Below, piece by piece: positions 32,421 through 41,205 of a DNA stretch of 64,000 nucleotides. Origin of the DNA: JAGVPT01 sp035505655 (GTDB lineage: Bacteria; Bacteroidota; Ignavibacteria; UBA10030; UBA8401); the NCBI GenBank assembly GCA_035505655.1, contig DATJQP010000056.1, forward strand, positions 1 through 64,000. The letters are read 5' to 3'. Numbering within the stretch: position 1 is the first letter of the stretch; each line of letters opens with the position of its first letter. The position numbers were made by a program, and so were the translations under genes. The notes beneath the pieces were generated by a model. The model searched no databases. It was not told the origin of the DNA and saw nothing but the letters and a program-made list of their open reading frames with translations.

Positions 32421-32888
32421 TCAGCGGATGGCGACATCGTTCGGCAGTTCGTTGGTATCACCTTTATGATGCGGGAATTCCTCTGCGAGCTTTCTCCCAA
32501 TCTCCTTCACCACCTCGCAAATGCCGTGGCAAAACTTTTTATCCTTGAAATGGGAGCTTAGCGTCGCCGCGAGCTCGTCCCAGTACCGGTCATGGACTCT
32601 CTTGTGAATCCCTTCATCCGCGATGATCTGGAATGCCCGTTCGCTCACCGAAAAAAAGAGGAGGACACCGCTTTTCTCGTTTGTCTTGTCCATCCCCAGC
32701 TCGTAAAAGTTCCTCAGCGCGAACTCGTGAAGTGAGAGCTTTCGTTCTTTCCAGGCTCTCCGCTTCCGGATGCTCACGCGAATCTCGCCGCTGGTCTTCT
32801 TCTCGGCCGCGGCAATGGTGTCCGCGATCTTCTGCAACTCCTCGTGTGTCAGCAATGGGGGCTTTGAAAACATGGCCCGGTCCTTCAT
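32421..32888 (-). CDS. TPM-domain protein (short, no signal peptide)
   Basis: A 155-residue TPM_phosphatase (TLP18.3/Psb32/MOLO-1) domain protein. It has the pattern AAEKKTSGEIRVSIRKR, SGVLLFFSVSERAFQIIADEGI and YWDELAATLSSHFKDKKFCHGICEVVKEIGRKLAEEFP. It lacks a signal sequence or membrane helix, so it is probably cytoplasmic, unlike the YgcG-type copy at 37269. In many bacteria this short form pairs with YgcG-like and LemA genes, and here those lie about 5 kb upstream. The biochemical role is unclear. It follows the response regulator by two bases. Confidence 0.85.
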   Translation of the reverse strand: MKDRAMFSKPPLLTHEELQKIADTIAAAEKKTSGEIRVSIRKRRAWKERKLSLHEFALRNFYELGMDKTNEKSGVLLFFSVSERAFQIIADEGIHKRVHDRYWDELAATLSSHFKDKKFCHGICEVVKEIGRKLAEEFPHHKGDTNELPNDVAIR

Positions 32889-32890
32889 CC

Positions 32891-33565
32891 TTAGTCCGAG
32901 ATGTCGATCATCTTGATGTTCTTGATGTACTGCACGGTCTTGTCTTCCTTCAGCGATTTCAGTTTCCCCAATTTCAGCCGCATCCGGTCGACGTTTTCGC
33001 CGATGATCCGAAGGTAGAGAGACATGTCCGACGCGAGCCGGCTTTGTGCAAGCTGCTGGACATTCCTTTCCATCGCCTCAAGCGGCGTGAGGAGATCCTG
33101 GCTGATTCCCAGGACGAGCTCCTGGATCGCCTCCATTCTCTGGCTGCTGATTTCGAGGGCGGTGAGCTGCTGTCGGAGCCGTACACGATCGAGCACGCTG
33201 ACGATGGTTCGCGGAAGAACGGGCGTGGAGATCTCTTCCTTGACGAGGAAGTCCTCGACACCGAGCTTCATCGTCTCGACGGCAAGATTGAAGTCCCTGT
33301 TGACGGTGATAAAGACGACGGGGATCGTGATCCCCCGCTGAACGAGGGTGCTGGTGACCTCGACGCCGTTCATCCCCGGAAGATTGTAATCCATGAGGAT
33401 GACATGGAAACTCTGGTCCGTCTCCAAAACCCTCAGGCCGTCTTCCCCGCTTTTCTCCCAGACGAGCTGAAAGACGTAGTCAGGATGCTGCGAAAGGTAG
33501 AGCTCGACGAGTTTGCCGAAATCGTCGTTATCCTCCACCATCAGGATGTTGATTGTTTCCTTCAT
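32891..33565 (-). CDS. Response-regulator receiver fused to a degenerate HisKA-like domain
   Basis: 224 residues. The receiver (1-125) has all key residues: E11/D12, phospho-acceptor D59 in LMDYNLPG, T87 and K109. There is no DNA-binding or enzymatic output domain. After a coiled linker (RLRQQLTALEISSQRM), residues 150-190 read ELVLGISQDLLTPLEAMERN. This resembles a histidine-kinase H-box (typically SHDLRTPL) with the His replaced by Gln156 (CAG, 33098-33100). No ATPase domain follows. It precedes a complete histidine kinase gene on the other side of a 63-bp gap. It probably dimerises through this helical pair, and its function is unknown. Confidence 0.85.
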   Translation of the reverse strand: MKETINILMVEDNDDFGKLVELYLSQHPDYVFQLVWEKSGEDGLRVLETDQSFHVILMDYNLPGMNGVEVTSTLVQRGITIPVVFITVNRDFNLAVETMKLGVEDFLVKEEISTPVLPRTIVSVLDRVRLRQQLTALEISSQRMEAIQELVLGISQDLLTPLEAMERNVQQLAQSRLASDMSLYLRIIGENVDRMRLKLGKLKSLKEDKTVQYIKNIKMIDISD

Positions 33566-33628
33566 CTGTGCGATGGGTTACCTCTCCATGAGAACACTTC
33601 CCCTGCGGCCCGCACGTCCGTGCATTCT

Positions 33629-36202
33629 TCATCGGGGAAGAGAAAAATAGAAAGTCGTGCCTTTCCCGATTTCGGATTCCAGCCAAATCTGCCCCTGATA
33701 GAGCTCCACAATTTTTCTGACGATCGCCAATCCGGCCCCGCTTCCCTCATACTCCGGATGCAATCGTTGAAAGATAACGAATATCTTGTCAAAAAACCGT
33801 TTTTCGATACCGATCCCGTTGTCCTGGACTGAACAAAGGAATCTCTTCTCGCTCTCCGTGAAGGAAATCTTAATGAACGGACTCTCGCTCTTGTTGAACT
33901 TGATGGCGTTGGAAACGAGATTCCGCAGGACGAGCTTGAAATGCGTCGGGTTGCAGTAATATGAGATCTGGGATTCCGGAGGAATGATCGTGATGTGCTT
34001 TTCCTGAATTGAAAAACTGAGATCTCCGAGGACTTCAGTCAGGATGTCGTTGAGGGAGACCGTTTCCATCACCTCGGTCAGGCGGGAGACGCGGGAGAGA
34101 ACGAGGAGGTCATCGATAAGGTTCTTCATCCTCGCGCAAGCCTGAATGATGGACTGAACGTACTCCGTCGCTGCATGGTCGCGGGCCGTTCCGTGATCCT
34201 TGAGGAGAATACGGCTGTACCCTTCAACGGTAATGAGGGGCTCTTTGAGGTCGTGCGAGACAACGTAGGTGAAGTCGTCGAGCTCCTTGTTTCGATTCTG
34301 GAGCTGGAGCGACTTTGTCACCGTCTCTTCGTACAACTTCGCCTTCTCAAGGGCAATGGCGGCAAGGTTCGCGAAACTCTCAAGGATCCTGATGTGCCCT
34401 TCATTGAAAGCGCGGGGCGTATAGCTCTGGACGGAAAGAACCCCGATCGTGGTTTCTTTCGAGAACATCGGGACATAAAGAAGGGACTGCGACCTTCTGC
34501 TCTTGTCTCCGAAAGGGTGGCCCTCCGGCGTATCCGCCGCCGTATCCCGGTTTTCGAGGAGTGAACGTCTTGCCTCGATAACCTTTGCTATTCCCGTTCC
34601 AGCCCTGAGAGGCGACTCGGCCGTATCGGCGGCAATTTTCGTGCGTACCCCGTCGATAATATCATAGCTCAGAATCGTCCTTACGGTGCCGCTGGCCCCA
34701 TCGAAGAGATCAATGAAAAATGCGTCGAAGCGGAGGACCTCAAGGAGATGGCGATAAATTGCTTCGGCAATTTCGCTGATCCTGAGCAGGGAGGTGAGCG
34801 TGCGGCTGAGTTCATAGAGGACGCGCAGGCGCTCAAACTGGAGGCGGTTCTCCTCTTCGAGTTTCTTCCGCTCCGTGATATCCCTCGCCATATTCATCAT
34901 CGCGACGGGCCGGTTCAGCGCGTTGTAGAGGAGAGTCGTATTCATGCTGACCGAAATGAGCCTGCCGCTGCGGCTTTTCCAGTGGATGTCGAAATCGCGG
35001 AGGCTCTTCTTTTCCCTGAGCTCCTTAATCCAGAGCACGTACCGGGACATCTCCTCGTCAAGGAGCCATTCGTACGGGAATTCGGTTCCCAGCGCTTCGG
35101 CCTTCTTGATGCCGGTCAATCGCTCGAATTCACTGTTCACCTGGAGTACTTTTCCCTCGAGATTCGTGACCACGAGCGCATCTCCGACAGTGAGGACGCC
35201 GTCGATGACGTTGCGGAACATCTGTTCCGACTGCTGCATGTCCTTCTCAATCGCATGCCGAAGCGTGTTGTCTCTGTGCACGGCAACGACCGAGTTCTCC
35301 CCCCGATACGGCATGACGCTGACGACAACCTCGACGTCGAACGTTGTCCCATTCTTCCTCACCGCCCTGTACTCGTACCGGTTGGGGACCTTCCTTCCTG
35401 CCATCCTATTTCGGCTCCGCTCGACAATTCTTTCCCGGTCCTCTTTCGCGATGAGGATCTCGATGCTTTCACCCCAGAGATCATCCGATGAGTTGTAGCC
35501 GAAGAGCCGGGCCATCGCATTGTTGGCGTAGAGGATCTTCAGGTCGCGGACCACAACCACTCCGTCGGCCATCCCCTCGATCGTCGATTCGAATTCCGAC
35601 TCGCTCATCGCCCTTCTTGAGCGTTCCTCAATCGCCTCAAAGAGGCCGCGTCCCGCCCGCCCGAGACTGTGCCATAGTGACGATCCCACATCTTCGCTTC
35701 TGACGATCCCGACGCCGACGAGCTCGATCACTCCGATGGTTTTTGACCCCTTCATAATCGGCACCTGGACGATAGAGAGCTTTTCCAACGGCACGCGACT
35801 AAGGGTCCTGAGCGGGTAGTCCTTCTTGTCGCCTGCGCGGAGAAATACCGGCGCTTTCCTGCGGATCACCCGGTGAAGGTGAGACTTATCCAATTCCTGG
35901 AGCGAGAGTTCCTTGGTGAAGGCGGCCGGGAGCGAAGAGGTGCCGAGAAGTCGGACGGATCTGTTGTCGACCCGGTAGAGTGCACCCGCCATCGATCCGC
36001 TGTACTTGAGGAGTTTTGAAAGGAATGCCGTGAACGATCGCTCGAGAGGCTTATCGCCTGCGTATGCCTCGAGGACGATGGCCCCGATGTCGACGGCGAA
36101 GGAGTAGATCCGGTTGGTCTGAGCAGGAAGCCCGATCCCTCCCCCGGGGCGTTTCAGAGATGGGCGGGTCGTCTTTTTGCTCGGGGATTTTTGAGGACTC
36201 AT
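33629..36202 (-). CDS. GAF-PAS-PAS-GAF sensor histidine kinase
   Basis: About 857 residues, soluble (no membrane helix seen). Domains in order: a GAF-like sensor (about 30-190), PAS (ESTIEGMADGVVVVRDLKILYANNAMARLFGY), a second PAS/PAC (NVIDGVLTVGDALVVTNLEGKV through MARDITERKKLEEE), a second GAF (ISEIAEAIYRHLLEVLRFDAFF), HisKA with a normal phospho-acceptor in VVSHDLKEPLITVEGY near residue 630, and HATPase (NAIKF, DNGIGI, GSGAGLAI). The start at 36202 is chosen over one inside aroF. The adjacent receiver/pseudo-HisKA protein is its likely partner. Confidence 0.92.
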   Translation of the reverse strand: MSPQKSPSKKTTRPSLKRPGGGIGLPAQTNRIYSFAVDIGAIVLEAYAGDKPLERSFTAFLSKLLKYSGSMAGALYRVDNRSVRLLGTSSLPAAFTKELSLQELDKSHLHRVIRRKAPVFLRAGDKKDYPLRTLSRVPLEKLSIVQVPIMKGSKTIGVIELVGVGIVRSEDVGSSLWHSLGRAGRGLFEAIEERSRRAMSESEFESTIEGMADGVVVVRDLKILYANNAMARLFGYNSSDDLWGESIEILIAKEDRERIVERSRNRMAGRKVPNRYEYRAVRKNGTTFDVEVVVSVMPYRGENSVVAVHRDNTLRHAIEKDMQQSEQMFRNVIDGVLTVGDALVVTNLEGKVLQVNSEFERLTGIKKAEALGTEFPYEWLLDEEMSRYVLWIKELREKKSLRDFDIHWKSRSGRLISVSMNTTLLYNALNRPVAMMNMARDITERKKLEEENRLQFERLRVLYELSRTLTSLLRISEIAEAIYRHLLEVLRFDAFFIDLFDGASGTVRTILSYDIIDGVRTKIAADTAESPLRAGTGIAKVIEARRSLLENRDTAADTPEGHPFGDKSRRSQSLLYVPMFSKETTIGVLSVQSYTPRAFNEGHIRILESFANLAAIALEKAKLYEETVTKSLQLQNRNKELDDFTYVVSHDLKEPLITVEGYSRILLKDHGTARDHAATEYVQSIIQACARMKNLIDDLLVLSRVSRLTEVMETVSLNDILTEVLGDLSFSIQEKHITIIPPESQISYYCNPTHFKLVLRNLVSNAIKFNKSESPFIKISFTESEKRFLCSVQDNGIGIEKRFFDKIFVIFQRLHPEYEGSGAGLAIVRKIVELYQGQIWLESEIGKGTTFYFSLPR

Positions 36203-36218
36203 AGGGAAGAAGGCGGAA

Positions 36219-37232
36219 CTACATTGAACGGCCGACGACCGGGGCAAGATCCCTCAGCTTGCTCATCAGGTCAAGAAACCTCTCCGGCCTCAGCGATTGA
36301 AAGCCATCCGACATCGCCTCCTCCGGGTGCGCATGTACTTCAATCATCAATCCGTCCGCCCCCGCAGCGATCGCCGCAAGAGATAGCGGTGCGACGAGGT
36401 CCCAGGAGCCCGTTCCATGGCTCGGATCGACGATGACCGGGAGGTGGGAGAGTTTCTTGATCACCGGCACTGCGTTGAGATCGAGCGTATTCCTCGTGTA
36501 TGTCTCGAATGTTCTGATCCCTCGCTCGCAGAGGATGACATTGTAATTCCCGCGCGAGAGGATATACTCTGCGGCCATGAGGAGTTCTTCGACCGTCGCC
36601 GACAGACCCCTCTTCAGAAGGACCGGTTTCCTCAACTCACCGATCCGCTCGAGGAGCGAGAAATTGTACATGTTGCGGGCGCCGATTTGAAGGATGTCGG
36701 AGTGATCCGCGACGATCTGCAGCGTTTCCGTGTCCTTCACTTCGGTAACGACCTTGAGCCCTGTCGCATCCGCCGCCTCTCGCAGATATTCCAGCCCTTC
36801 GAGTTTCAATCCCTGGAACGAATAGGGAGATGTGCGAGGTTTGAATGCGCCCCCGCGCAGAAATCTGGCACCGCTCTCCTTCACCAGGTCCGCCACTTCG
36901 CGTATCTGGGACCTGCTTTCGACGGAACACGGTCCAGCGATCACCGCGATAGTCTTGCCGCCGAAGGAGGCACCGTCAATATCGATAACGGTCGACTCGG
37001 GCTTGAATTCTCTTCCGACAAGCTTGAACGGCTTTGAAACCGAGATGACGTCGATGACCCCCGGGAGAGGAAGAAAGTGCTCCGGATCAACCTTCCCTTG
37101 GTTTCCGGTGATGCCGATCGCAACTCGCTGGACTCCTGGAATTTCGTGTGGGGTGAAGCCGAGGGATGAAATCTTGCTCTTTACCGCCTCGATTTCCGTC
37201 TGCGAGGCGTCGAGCTTCATGACAATCAGCAT
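36219..37232 (-). CDS. aroF: 3-deoxy-7-phosphoheptulonate synthase (DAHP synthase)
   Basis: First enzyme of the shikimate pathway: condenses phosphoenolpyruvate and erythrose 4-phosphate. The 337-residue protein is of the AroA-beta/KDO8P-synthase-like type with an N-terminal ferredoxin-like regulatory domain (about residues 1-75, MLIVMKLDASQTEIEAV). Barrel motifs are IAGPCSVES, RGGAFKPRTSPYSFQGL, KRGLSATVEELLMAAEYI and VDPSHGTGSWDLV. The N-terminal domain gives aromatic amino-acid feedback in related enzymes. It is preceded by the YgcG-type gene at 36 bp and followed by the kinase gene. Confidence 0.95.
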   Translation of the reverse strand: MLIVMKLDASQTEIEAVKSKISSLGFTPHEIPGVQRVAIGITGNQGKVDPEHFLPLPGVIDVISVSKPFKLVGREFKPESTVIDIDGASFGGKTIAVIAGPCSVESRSQIREVADLVKESGARFLRGGAFKPRTSPYSFQGLKLEGLEYLREAADATGLKVVTEVKDTETLQIVADHSDILQIGARNMYNFSLLERIGELRKPVLLKRGLSATVEELLMAAEYILSRGNYNVILCERGIRTFETYTRNTLDLNAVPVIKKLSHLPVIVDPSHGTGSWDLVAPLSLAAIAAGADGLMIEVHAHPEEAMSDGFQSLRPERFLDLMSKLRDLAPVVGRSM

Positions 37233-37268
37233 GGTTCCCGGGTCAGCGTCTGTTCATCGTCGGGCGCA

Positions 37269-38018
37269 CTACCAGCTCCCGCTGGCTCCGCCGCCTCCAA
37301 AAGATCCCCCACCCCCGGACCATCCACCCCCACCGCCAAATCCTCCCCCTCCAAATCCTCCACCCCCAAAAAATCCGCCGCCGAATCCCCCTCCCCAGTA
37401 TCCGGAACGCGAGTATCCCCGCGAGGAGACGCCGTATCTTCTCCCTCCACCCAGCATCGACGCCCCGAGCGACCCGAAAATGATCAACATGAGAAGAAGC
37501 GTACCGTAGTTTGTCACCTTCCGCCGGGTTTGTCCTTCTGCTTTGTACTCCCCCTTCGTTGCTTTGATCGCCGCCTCGATCCCTGCCCTGATGCCGCCTG
37601 CGAAGTCACCTTCGCGGAACCTGGGGCGCATATCATTTCGTATGATCTGATCACAGAGCGCATCCGGCAGCGCGCCTTCGAGTCCGTATCCGACCTCGAA
37701 TCTGATCTCCTTTTCCTCCTTGGCAATCAGAATGAGGAGTCCGTTGTCCCTCCCCTTCTTGCCGATCTTGTTCGCCTCCGCAACTTTGATGGAGAACTCG
37801 GCGAGATCCTCTCCCTGGAGGGATGGAATCAACAGCACTGCGATTTGAGTCGAGGTGCTGTCCTCGAATTGCCGCAACTCATATTCAAGCCCATGCCAAT
37901 CGGAGTATTCAAGCGAATTCGTGAAGTCCGTTACATGTTCGTGTAGCTGGGGAACGGCGAGTTCCTGGGCGGACGCAGGGGCTCCGAACCCTCCCACAAG
38001 TATCATGGAGAGTGCCAA
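37269..38018 (-). CDS. YgcG-type TPM-domain protein with Gly-rich C-terminus
   Basis: About 249 residues: signal peptide, TPM domain (LEYELRQFEDSTSTQIAVLLIPS; NGLLILIAKEEKEIRFEVGYGLEGALPD), one membrane helix (TNYGTLLLMLIIFGSLGASML) and a C-terminal Gly/Phe/Ser-rich tail with repeated GGGFGGG units. The first usual start codon is TTG 38018, which leaves the signal peptide without a charged n-region. Ten codons upstream an ATC (38046-38048) followed by AAA-CAG-AAG would restore it, with AAGGGG 6 nt before. It pairs with lemA, a common partnership. Function unknown, probably envelope-associated. Confidence 0.85.
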   Translation of the reverse strand: MALSMILVGGFGAPASAQELAVPQLHEHVTDFTNSLEYSDWHGLEYELRQFEDSTSTQIAVLLIPSLQGEDLAEFSIKVAEANKIGKKGRDNGLLILIAKEEKEIRFEVGYGLEGALPDALCDQIIRNDMRPRFREGDFAGGIRAGIEAAIKATKGEYKAEGQTRRKVTNYGTLLLMLIIFGSLGASMLGGGRRYGVSSRGYSRSGYWGGGFGGGFFGGGGFGGGGFGGGGGWSGGGGSFGGGGASGSW

Positions 38019-38062
38019 CCAACCCAGGTATTGTATCTTCTGTTTGATGGGGTACCCCTTTT

Positions 38063-38671
38063 CTAGAACTTGACCTTGGGCGCCGATTCAGCTCCGGTTT
38101 GAGCCTGGAAGTATGCCTTCGGCCCGAACCCGCCGAACCCGGCGATGAGCGACGTGGGAATTGTCCTGATCGTCGTATTGTACGATTGCACAACTTCGTT
38201 GAAGTGCCTTCGTTCGACCGCAATCCTGTTCTCAGTTCCCTCGAGCTGCTGCTGGAGCTGCAGAAAGTTCTCGTTTGCTTTCAGATTCGGATAATTTTCA
38301 GAGACAGCCATGAGCCGGGAAAGTGCCGCTGTCAGCTCACCCTGTGACTTCTCGAACATCTGGAAAGCCTGAGGATCTTTGAGGACTTCAGGCGTGATGA
38401 CCATCTGTCCCACCTTGGCTCTTGCTTCAACGACATTCTCAAGCGTCTCCTTCTCGTGCGTCGCGTACCCTTTCACCGTCTCAACAAGGTTTGGAATCAG
38501 GTCAAATCTTCTTTGATATTGATTCTGAACCTGCGACCAGGCGCTATTCACTCCCTCATTGAGAGCAACCAATCGGTTGTACGCTCCCACTCCCCACATC
38601 ACCATGATGATGGCGATCAGGAAAATCCCGCCGATGATCGACAACGCGATGATGAGACCTTTTGATTTCAT
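38063..38671 (-). CDS. lemA: LemA family membrane protein
   Basis: 202 residues with one N-terminal helix (GLIIALSIIGGIFLIAIIMVMW) and the LemA signature YNRLVALNEGVNSAWSQVQNQYQRRFDLIPNLVETVKGY. Coiled helices follow, with NYPNLKANENFLQLQQQLEGTENRIAVERRHFNEVVQSYN. It is anchored facing outwards or inwards depending on the family member. Function is poorly understood. It forms an operon with the YgcG-type gene and aroF, from a promoter at 38723-38751. AAGGAG lies before the ATG. Confidence 0.93.
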   Translation of the reverse strand: MKSKGLIIALSIIGGIFLIAIIMVMWGVGAYNRLVALNEGVNSAWSQVQNQYQRRFDLIPNLVETVKGYATHEKETLENVVEARAKVGQMVITPEVLKDPQAFQMFEKSQGELTAALSRLMAVSENYPNLKANENFLQLQQQLEGTENRIAVERRHFNEVVQSYNTTIRTIPTSLIAGFGGFGPKAYFQAQTGAESAPKVKF

Positions 38672-38722
38672 TGAGAATATTCTCCTTCGTTAAAATCTCG
38701 CTTGATTTCCTCTCTTCAACTT

Positions 38723-38751
38723 AATGTAATCAACGGTGCTCTGAAAAACAA
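38723..38751 (-). promoter_or_regulatory. Predicted promoter of lemA operon
   Basis: On the minus strand TTGTTT (38746-38751), 17 nt, TACATT (38723-38728), about 45 nt upstream of the AAGGAG that serves lemA. The pyrimidine operon promoter diverges from it. Confidence 0.45.
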
Positions 38752-38770
38752 GGTAGCTTCTCCCCTCTTC

Positions 38771-38799
38771 TTGACAATCACTAAAATAGTCGTTACTAT
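38771..38799 (+). promoter_or_regulatory. Promoter of the pyrimidine-degradation operon
   Basis: TTGACA (38771-38776), 17 nt, TACTAT (38794-38799). Transcription is expected near 38806, about 50 nt before the first start codon, which has GGAGGG 6 nt upstream. Confidence 0.7.
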
Positions 38800-38801
38800 T
38801 T
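38784..38801. promoter_or_regulatory. Palindromic operator overlapping the -10 box
   Basis: AAATAGT (38784-38790), CGTT, ACTATTT (38795-38801): a perfect 7-bp inverted repeat with a 4-nt spacer that covers the 3' half of the promoter spacer and the whole -10 element. A dimeric repressor bound here would block RNA polymerase. No regulator gene is found beside the operon, so its protein is unknown. Confidence 0.55.
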
Positions 38802-38859
38802 CCACCAGCCTTAACCCAATTTCCGCCTTGCAATTAGCGTCCATCACGGAGGGCTCTCT

Positions 38860-39732
38860 ATGCCGCGAATTGTCAGAGGAGGGCTTATTCAGTGCTCTCT
38901 CTCCGGATCCACGGAACAGCCGATCGAATCGCTGAAGCGGTCGATGATCGACAAGCATGTAGCTTTGATTGAGGATGCCGGCAGGAAAGGAGTTCAAATC
39001 TTGTGTTTGCAGGAGATCTTCTTCGGTCCATACTTCTGCGCGGAGCAGAAGACCAAATGGTATGCGATGGTGGAAAAGATTCCCGACGGACCGACCGTGA
39101 GGCTCATGCAGGAATTGGCGAAGAAGTATCAGATGGCGATGGTCGTTCCGATTTATGAAGAAGAGATCGCAGGGATCTACTACAACACGGCAGCAGTGAT
39201 CGACTCGGACGGCAAGTACCTGGGAAAATACCGCAAGCACCACATCCCGCAGGTTGACCCCGGTTTCTGGGAGAAATTCTACTTCAAGCCCGGAAACCTC
39301 GGCTACCCGGTATTCAAGACGCGCTACGCTGACATTGGTGTGTACATCTGTTACGACCGGCATTTCCCCGAGGGAGCGCGGATTCTGGGACTCCACGGGG
39401 CGGAGATCGTCTTCAACCCATCTGCCACGGTAGCGGGATTATCAGAGTACCTGTGGGAACTCGAGCAGCCCGCACATGCGGTCGCAAACGGCTACTTTGT
39501 CGGCGCCATCAACAGAGTCGGCATGGAGCCCCCCTGGAACATCGGTGAATTCTACGGCAAAAGCTATTTCTGTAATCCGCGAGGAAAAATCATTGCCCAG
39601 GCTAGCCGCGATAAGACAGAGCTCGTCGTTGCCGACCTCGACCTGGAGATGATTAAAGAAGTCCGGTCGGTATGGCAGTTCTATCGCGACCGAAGGCCGG
39701 AGACCTACAACGAGTTGGTGGAAGGAATTTGA
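38860..39732 (+). CDS. N-carbamoyl-beta-alanine amidohydrolase-like nitrilase (beta-ureidopropionase)
   Basis: A 290-residue nitrilase-superfamily enzyme with the catalytic triad E52 (LQEIFFGPYF), K126 (KYRKHHIPQ) and C164 (YICYDRHFPEGARILGLHGAEI). This arrangement is typical of beta-ureidopropionase and N-carbamoylputrescine amidase. Because dihydropyrimidinase, PreT/PreA and an aminotransferase follow on the same strand, I infer cleavage of N-carbamoyl-beta-alanine to beta-alanine, CO2 and ammonia, the third step of reductive uracil breakdown. It is the first gene of the operon, directly behind the promoter/operator. Confidence 0.88.
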   Translation: MPRIVRGGLIQCSLSGSTEQPIESLKRSMIDKHVALIEDAGRKGVQILCLQEIFFGPYFCAEQKTKWYAMVEKIPDGPTVRLMQELAKKYQMAMVVPIYEEEIAGIYYNTAAVIDSDGKYLGKYRKHHIPQVDPGFWEKFYFKPGNLGYPVFKTRYADIGVYICYDRHFPEGARILGLHGAEIVFNPSATVAGLSEYLWELEQPAHAVANGYFVGAINRVGMEPPWNIGEFYGKSYFCNPRGKIIAQASRDKTELVVADLDLEMIKEVRSVWQFYRDRRPETYNELVEGI

Positions 39733-39801
39733 GCCGGAAAAGTCGCCGGCACTTTTCCACGTGCGATGAAATTGTATTGACTCACGATTGAGCACATTCC
39801 G

Positions 39802-41139
39802 ATGCTGAGTTCACAGGACGTTGTAGAGATCACGACAAGAAACACCTTTGGTACCTGGCGCTTCCAGAAGGGGTGGAAGCCGCTCCATATCGTTGATGCA
39901 GAGGGATGTTTCTTCACCGATGCGGCAGGCAAGAAATACCTTGACCTCTCCTCTCAGCTCATGTGCGTGACGCTCGGTCACAAGAACAAAGCGGTCATCT
40001 CGGCGATCGAAGAGCAGGCCCGGTCCCTTCCATACATTGCCCCCGGTTTTGCCACGACTGCCCGCGCCGAGTTGAGCAAACTCCTTCTGGAAATCCTCCC
40101 TCAAGGTCTCGAGAAATTCTTTTTCACAACGTCAGGCACTGAAGCCAACGAGGCGGCCTTCAAGATTGCCCGCATGTTCACGGGCAAGACAAAAATCATC
40201 GCCCGCTATCGCTCGTACCATGGATCCACGATGGGTTCGATCGCCGCCACGGGCGATCCGCGTCGCTGGGCGATGGAGCCGTCGGGAAAAATTCCGGGGG
40301 TGATTTTCGGCCCGGAGGTCCATTGCTATCGATGTCCGCTTCATCACGAGTATCCGGAGTGTGATATTGCCTGCGTCGACTATCTTGCACACATGATAGA
40401 GAACGAAAGCGACGTCGCCGCCGTGATCATCGAGCCGGTCGTCGGGACTAACGGCGTCATCGTTCCCCCGAAGGAGTACGTCCCCCGTCTCCGGAGGATC
40501 TGCGACGACCGAAACGTCCTCCTTATCGCCGACGAGGTCATGACGGGTTGGGGACGGACCGGCAAATGGTTCGCGATGGATCATTGGGGTGTGCGCCCCG
40601 ATATCCTCACCACGGCGAAGGGTATCACGACCGCCTATATCCCCCTCGGCCTCTGCGCGACAACTAGAAGGATCGCGGAATATTTCGACGATCACTACTT
40701 TTCACACGGACACACGTACGAGGCCCATCCCCTCACTCTTGCTCCGGCAATTGCCGCCATTGGAGAATTGAAGCGGCTCGACCTTGTGAGGCGCGCCTCC
40801 GAGGTCGGAGCGTACCTCGGGGAAAAGCTCCTTGCTCTCCAAGACCGGCACCCGTCGATTGGGGAAGTGCGTGGACTCGGCCTCTTCTGGGGCGTTGAAC
40901 TCGTGAAGAACCGGACGACAAAAGCTCCGTTCAATTCATATTCGGATAAGATCACCGGAGTGCCCCTCCTGGTCGACAAGGTGACCGCGGAAATGATGAA
41001 GAATGGGGTCTATCTCCAGTCATGGGTCAGCCATTTCGTTTTCGCGCCCCCGTTGATCATCGAGAAGGAAGAGATCGACAATGCGATAAAGGTCTTCGAT
41101 CAGGCTCTTTGCCTGGCAGACGAATTGGTCGTGGCGTGA
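39802..41139 (+). CDS. Class III aminotransferase, probably beta-alanine transaminase
   Basis: A 445-residue PLP enzyme. The PLP lysine is in DILTTAKGITTAYIPLG, the cofactor-binding Asp in LLIADEVMTGWGRTGKW, and the phosphate loop in FFTTSGTEANEAAFKIAR. Class III enzymes accept omega-amino groups. In this operon the expected substrate is beta-alanine (or 3-aminoisobutyrate from thymine), giving malonate (or methylmalonate) semialdehyde. An unusual Cys-rich stretch, VHCYRCPLHHEYPECDIAC, occurs near residue 175, with His residues mixed in. Its role is unknown, and it is known in some relatives of this family. The amino acceptor is not predictable. Confidence 0.87.
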   Translation: MLSSQDVVEITTRNTFGTWRFQKGWKPLHIVDAEGCFFTDAAGKKYLDLSSQLMCVTLGHKNKAVISAIEEQARSLPYIAPGFATTARAELSKLLLEILPQGLEKFFFTTSGTEANEAAFKIARMFTGKTKIIARYRSYHGSTMGSIAATGDPRRWAMEPSGKIPGVIFGPEVHCYRCPLHHEYPECDIACVDYLAHMIENESDVAAVIIEPVVGTNGVIVPPKEYVPRLRRICDDRNVLLIADEVMTGWGRTGKWFAMDHWGVRPDILTTAKGITTAYIPLGLCATTRRIAEYFDDHYFSHGHTYEAHPLTLAPAIAAIGELKRLDLVRRASEVGAYLGEKLLALQDRHPSIGEVRGLGLFWGVELVKNRTTKAPFNSYSDKITGVPLLVDKVTAEMMKNGVYLQSWVSHFVFAPPLIIEKEEIDNAIKVFDQALCLADELVVA

Positions 41140-41205
41140 AGAAGATCCCTCCCGACTCTGTCTGAGATCGTGAATGTCCGAAGCGTTCCACATCCTGAGC
41201 GGTGA

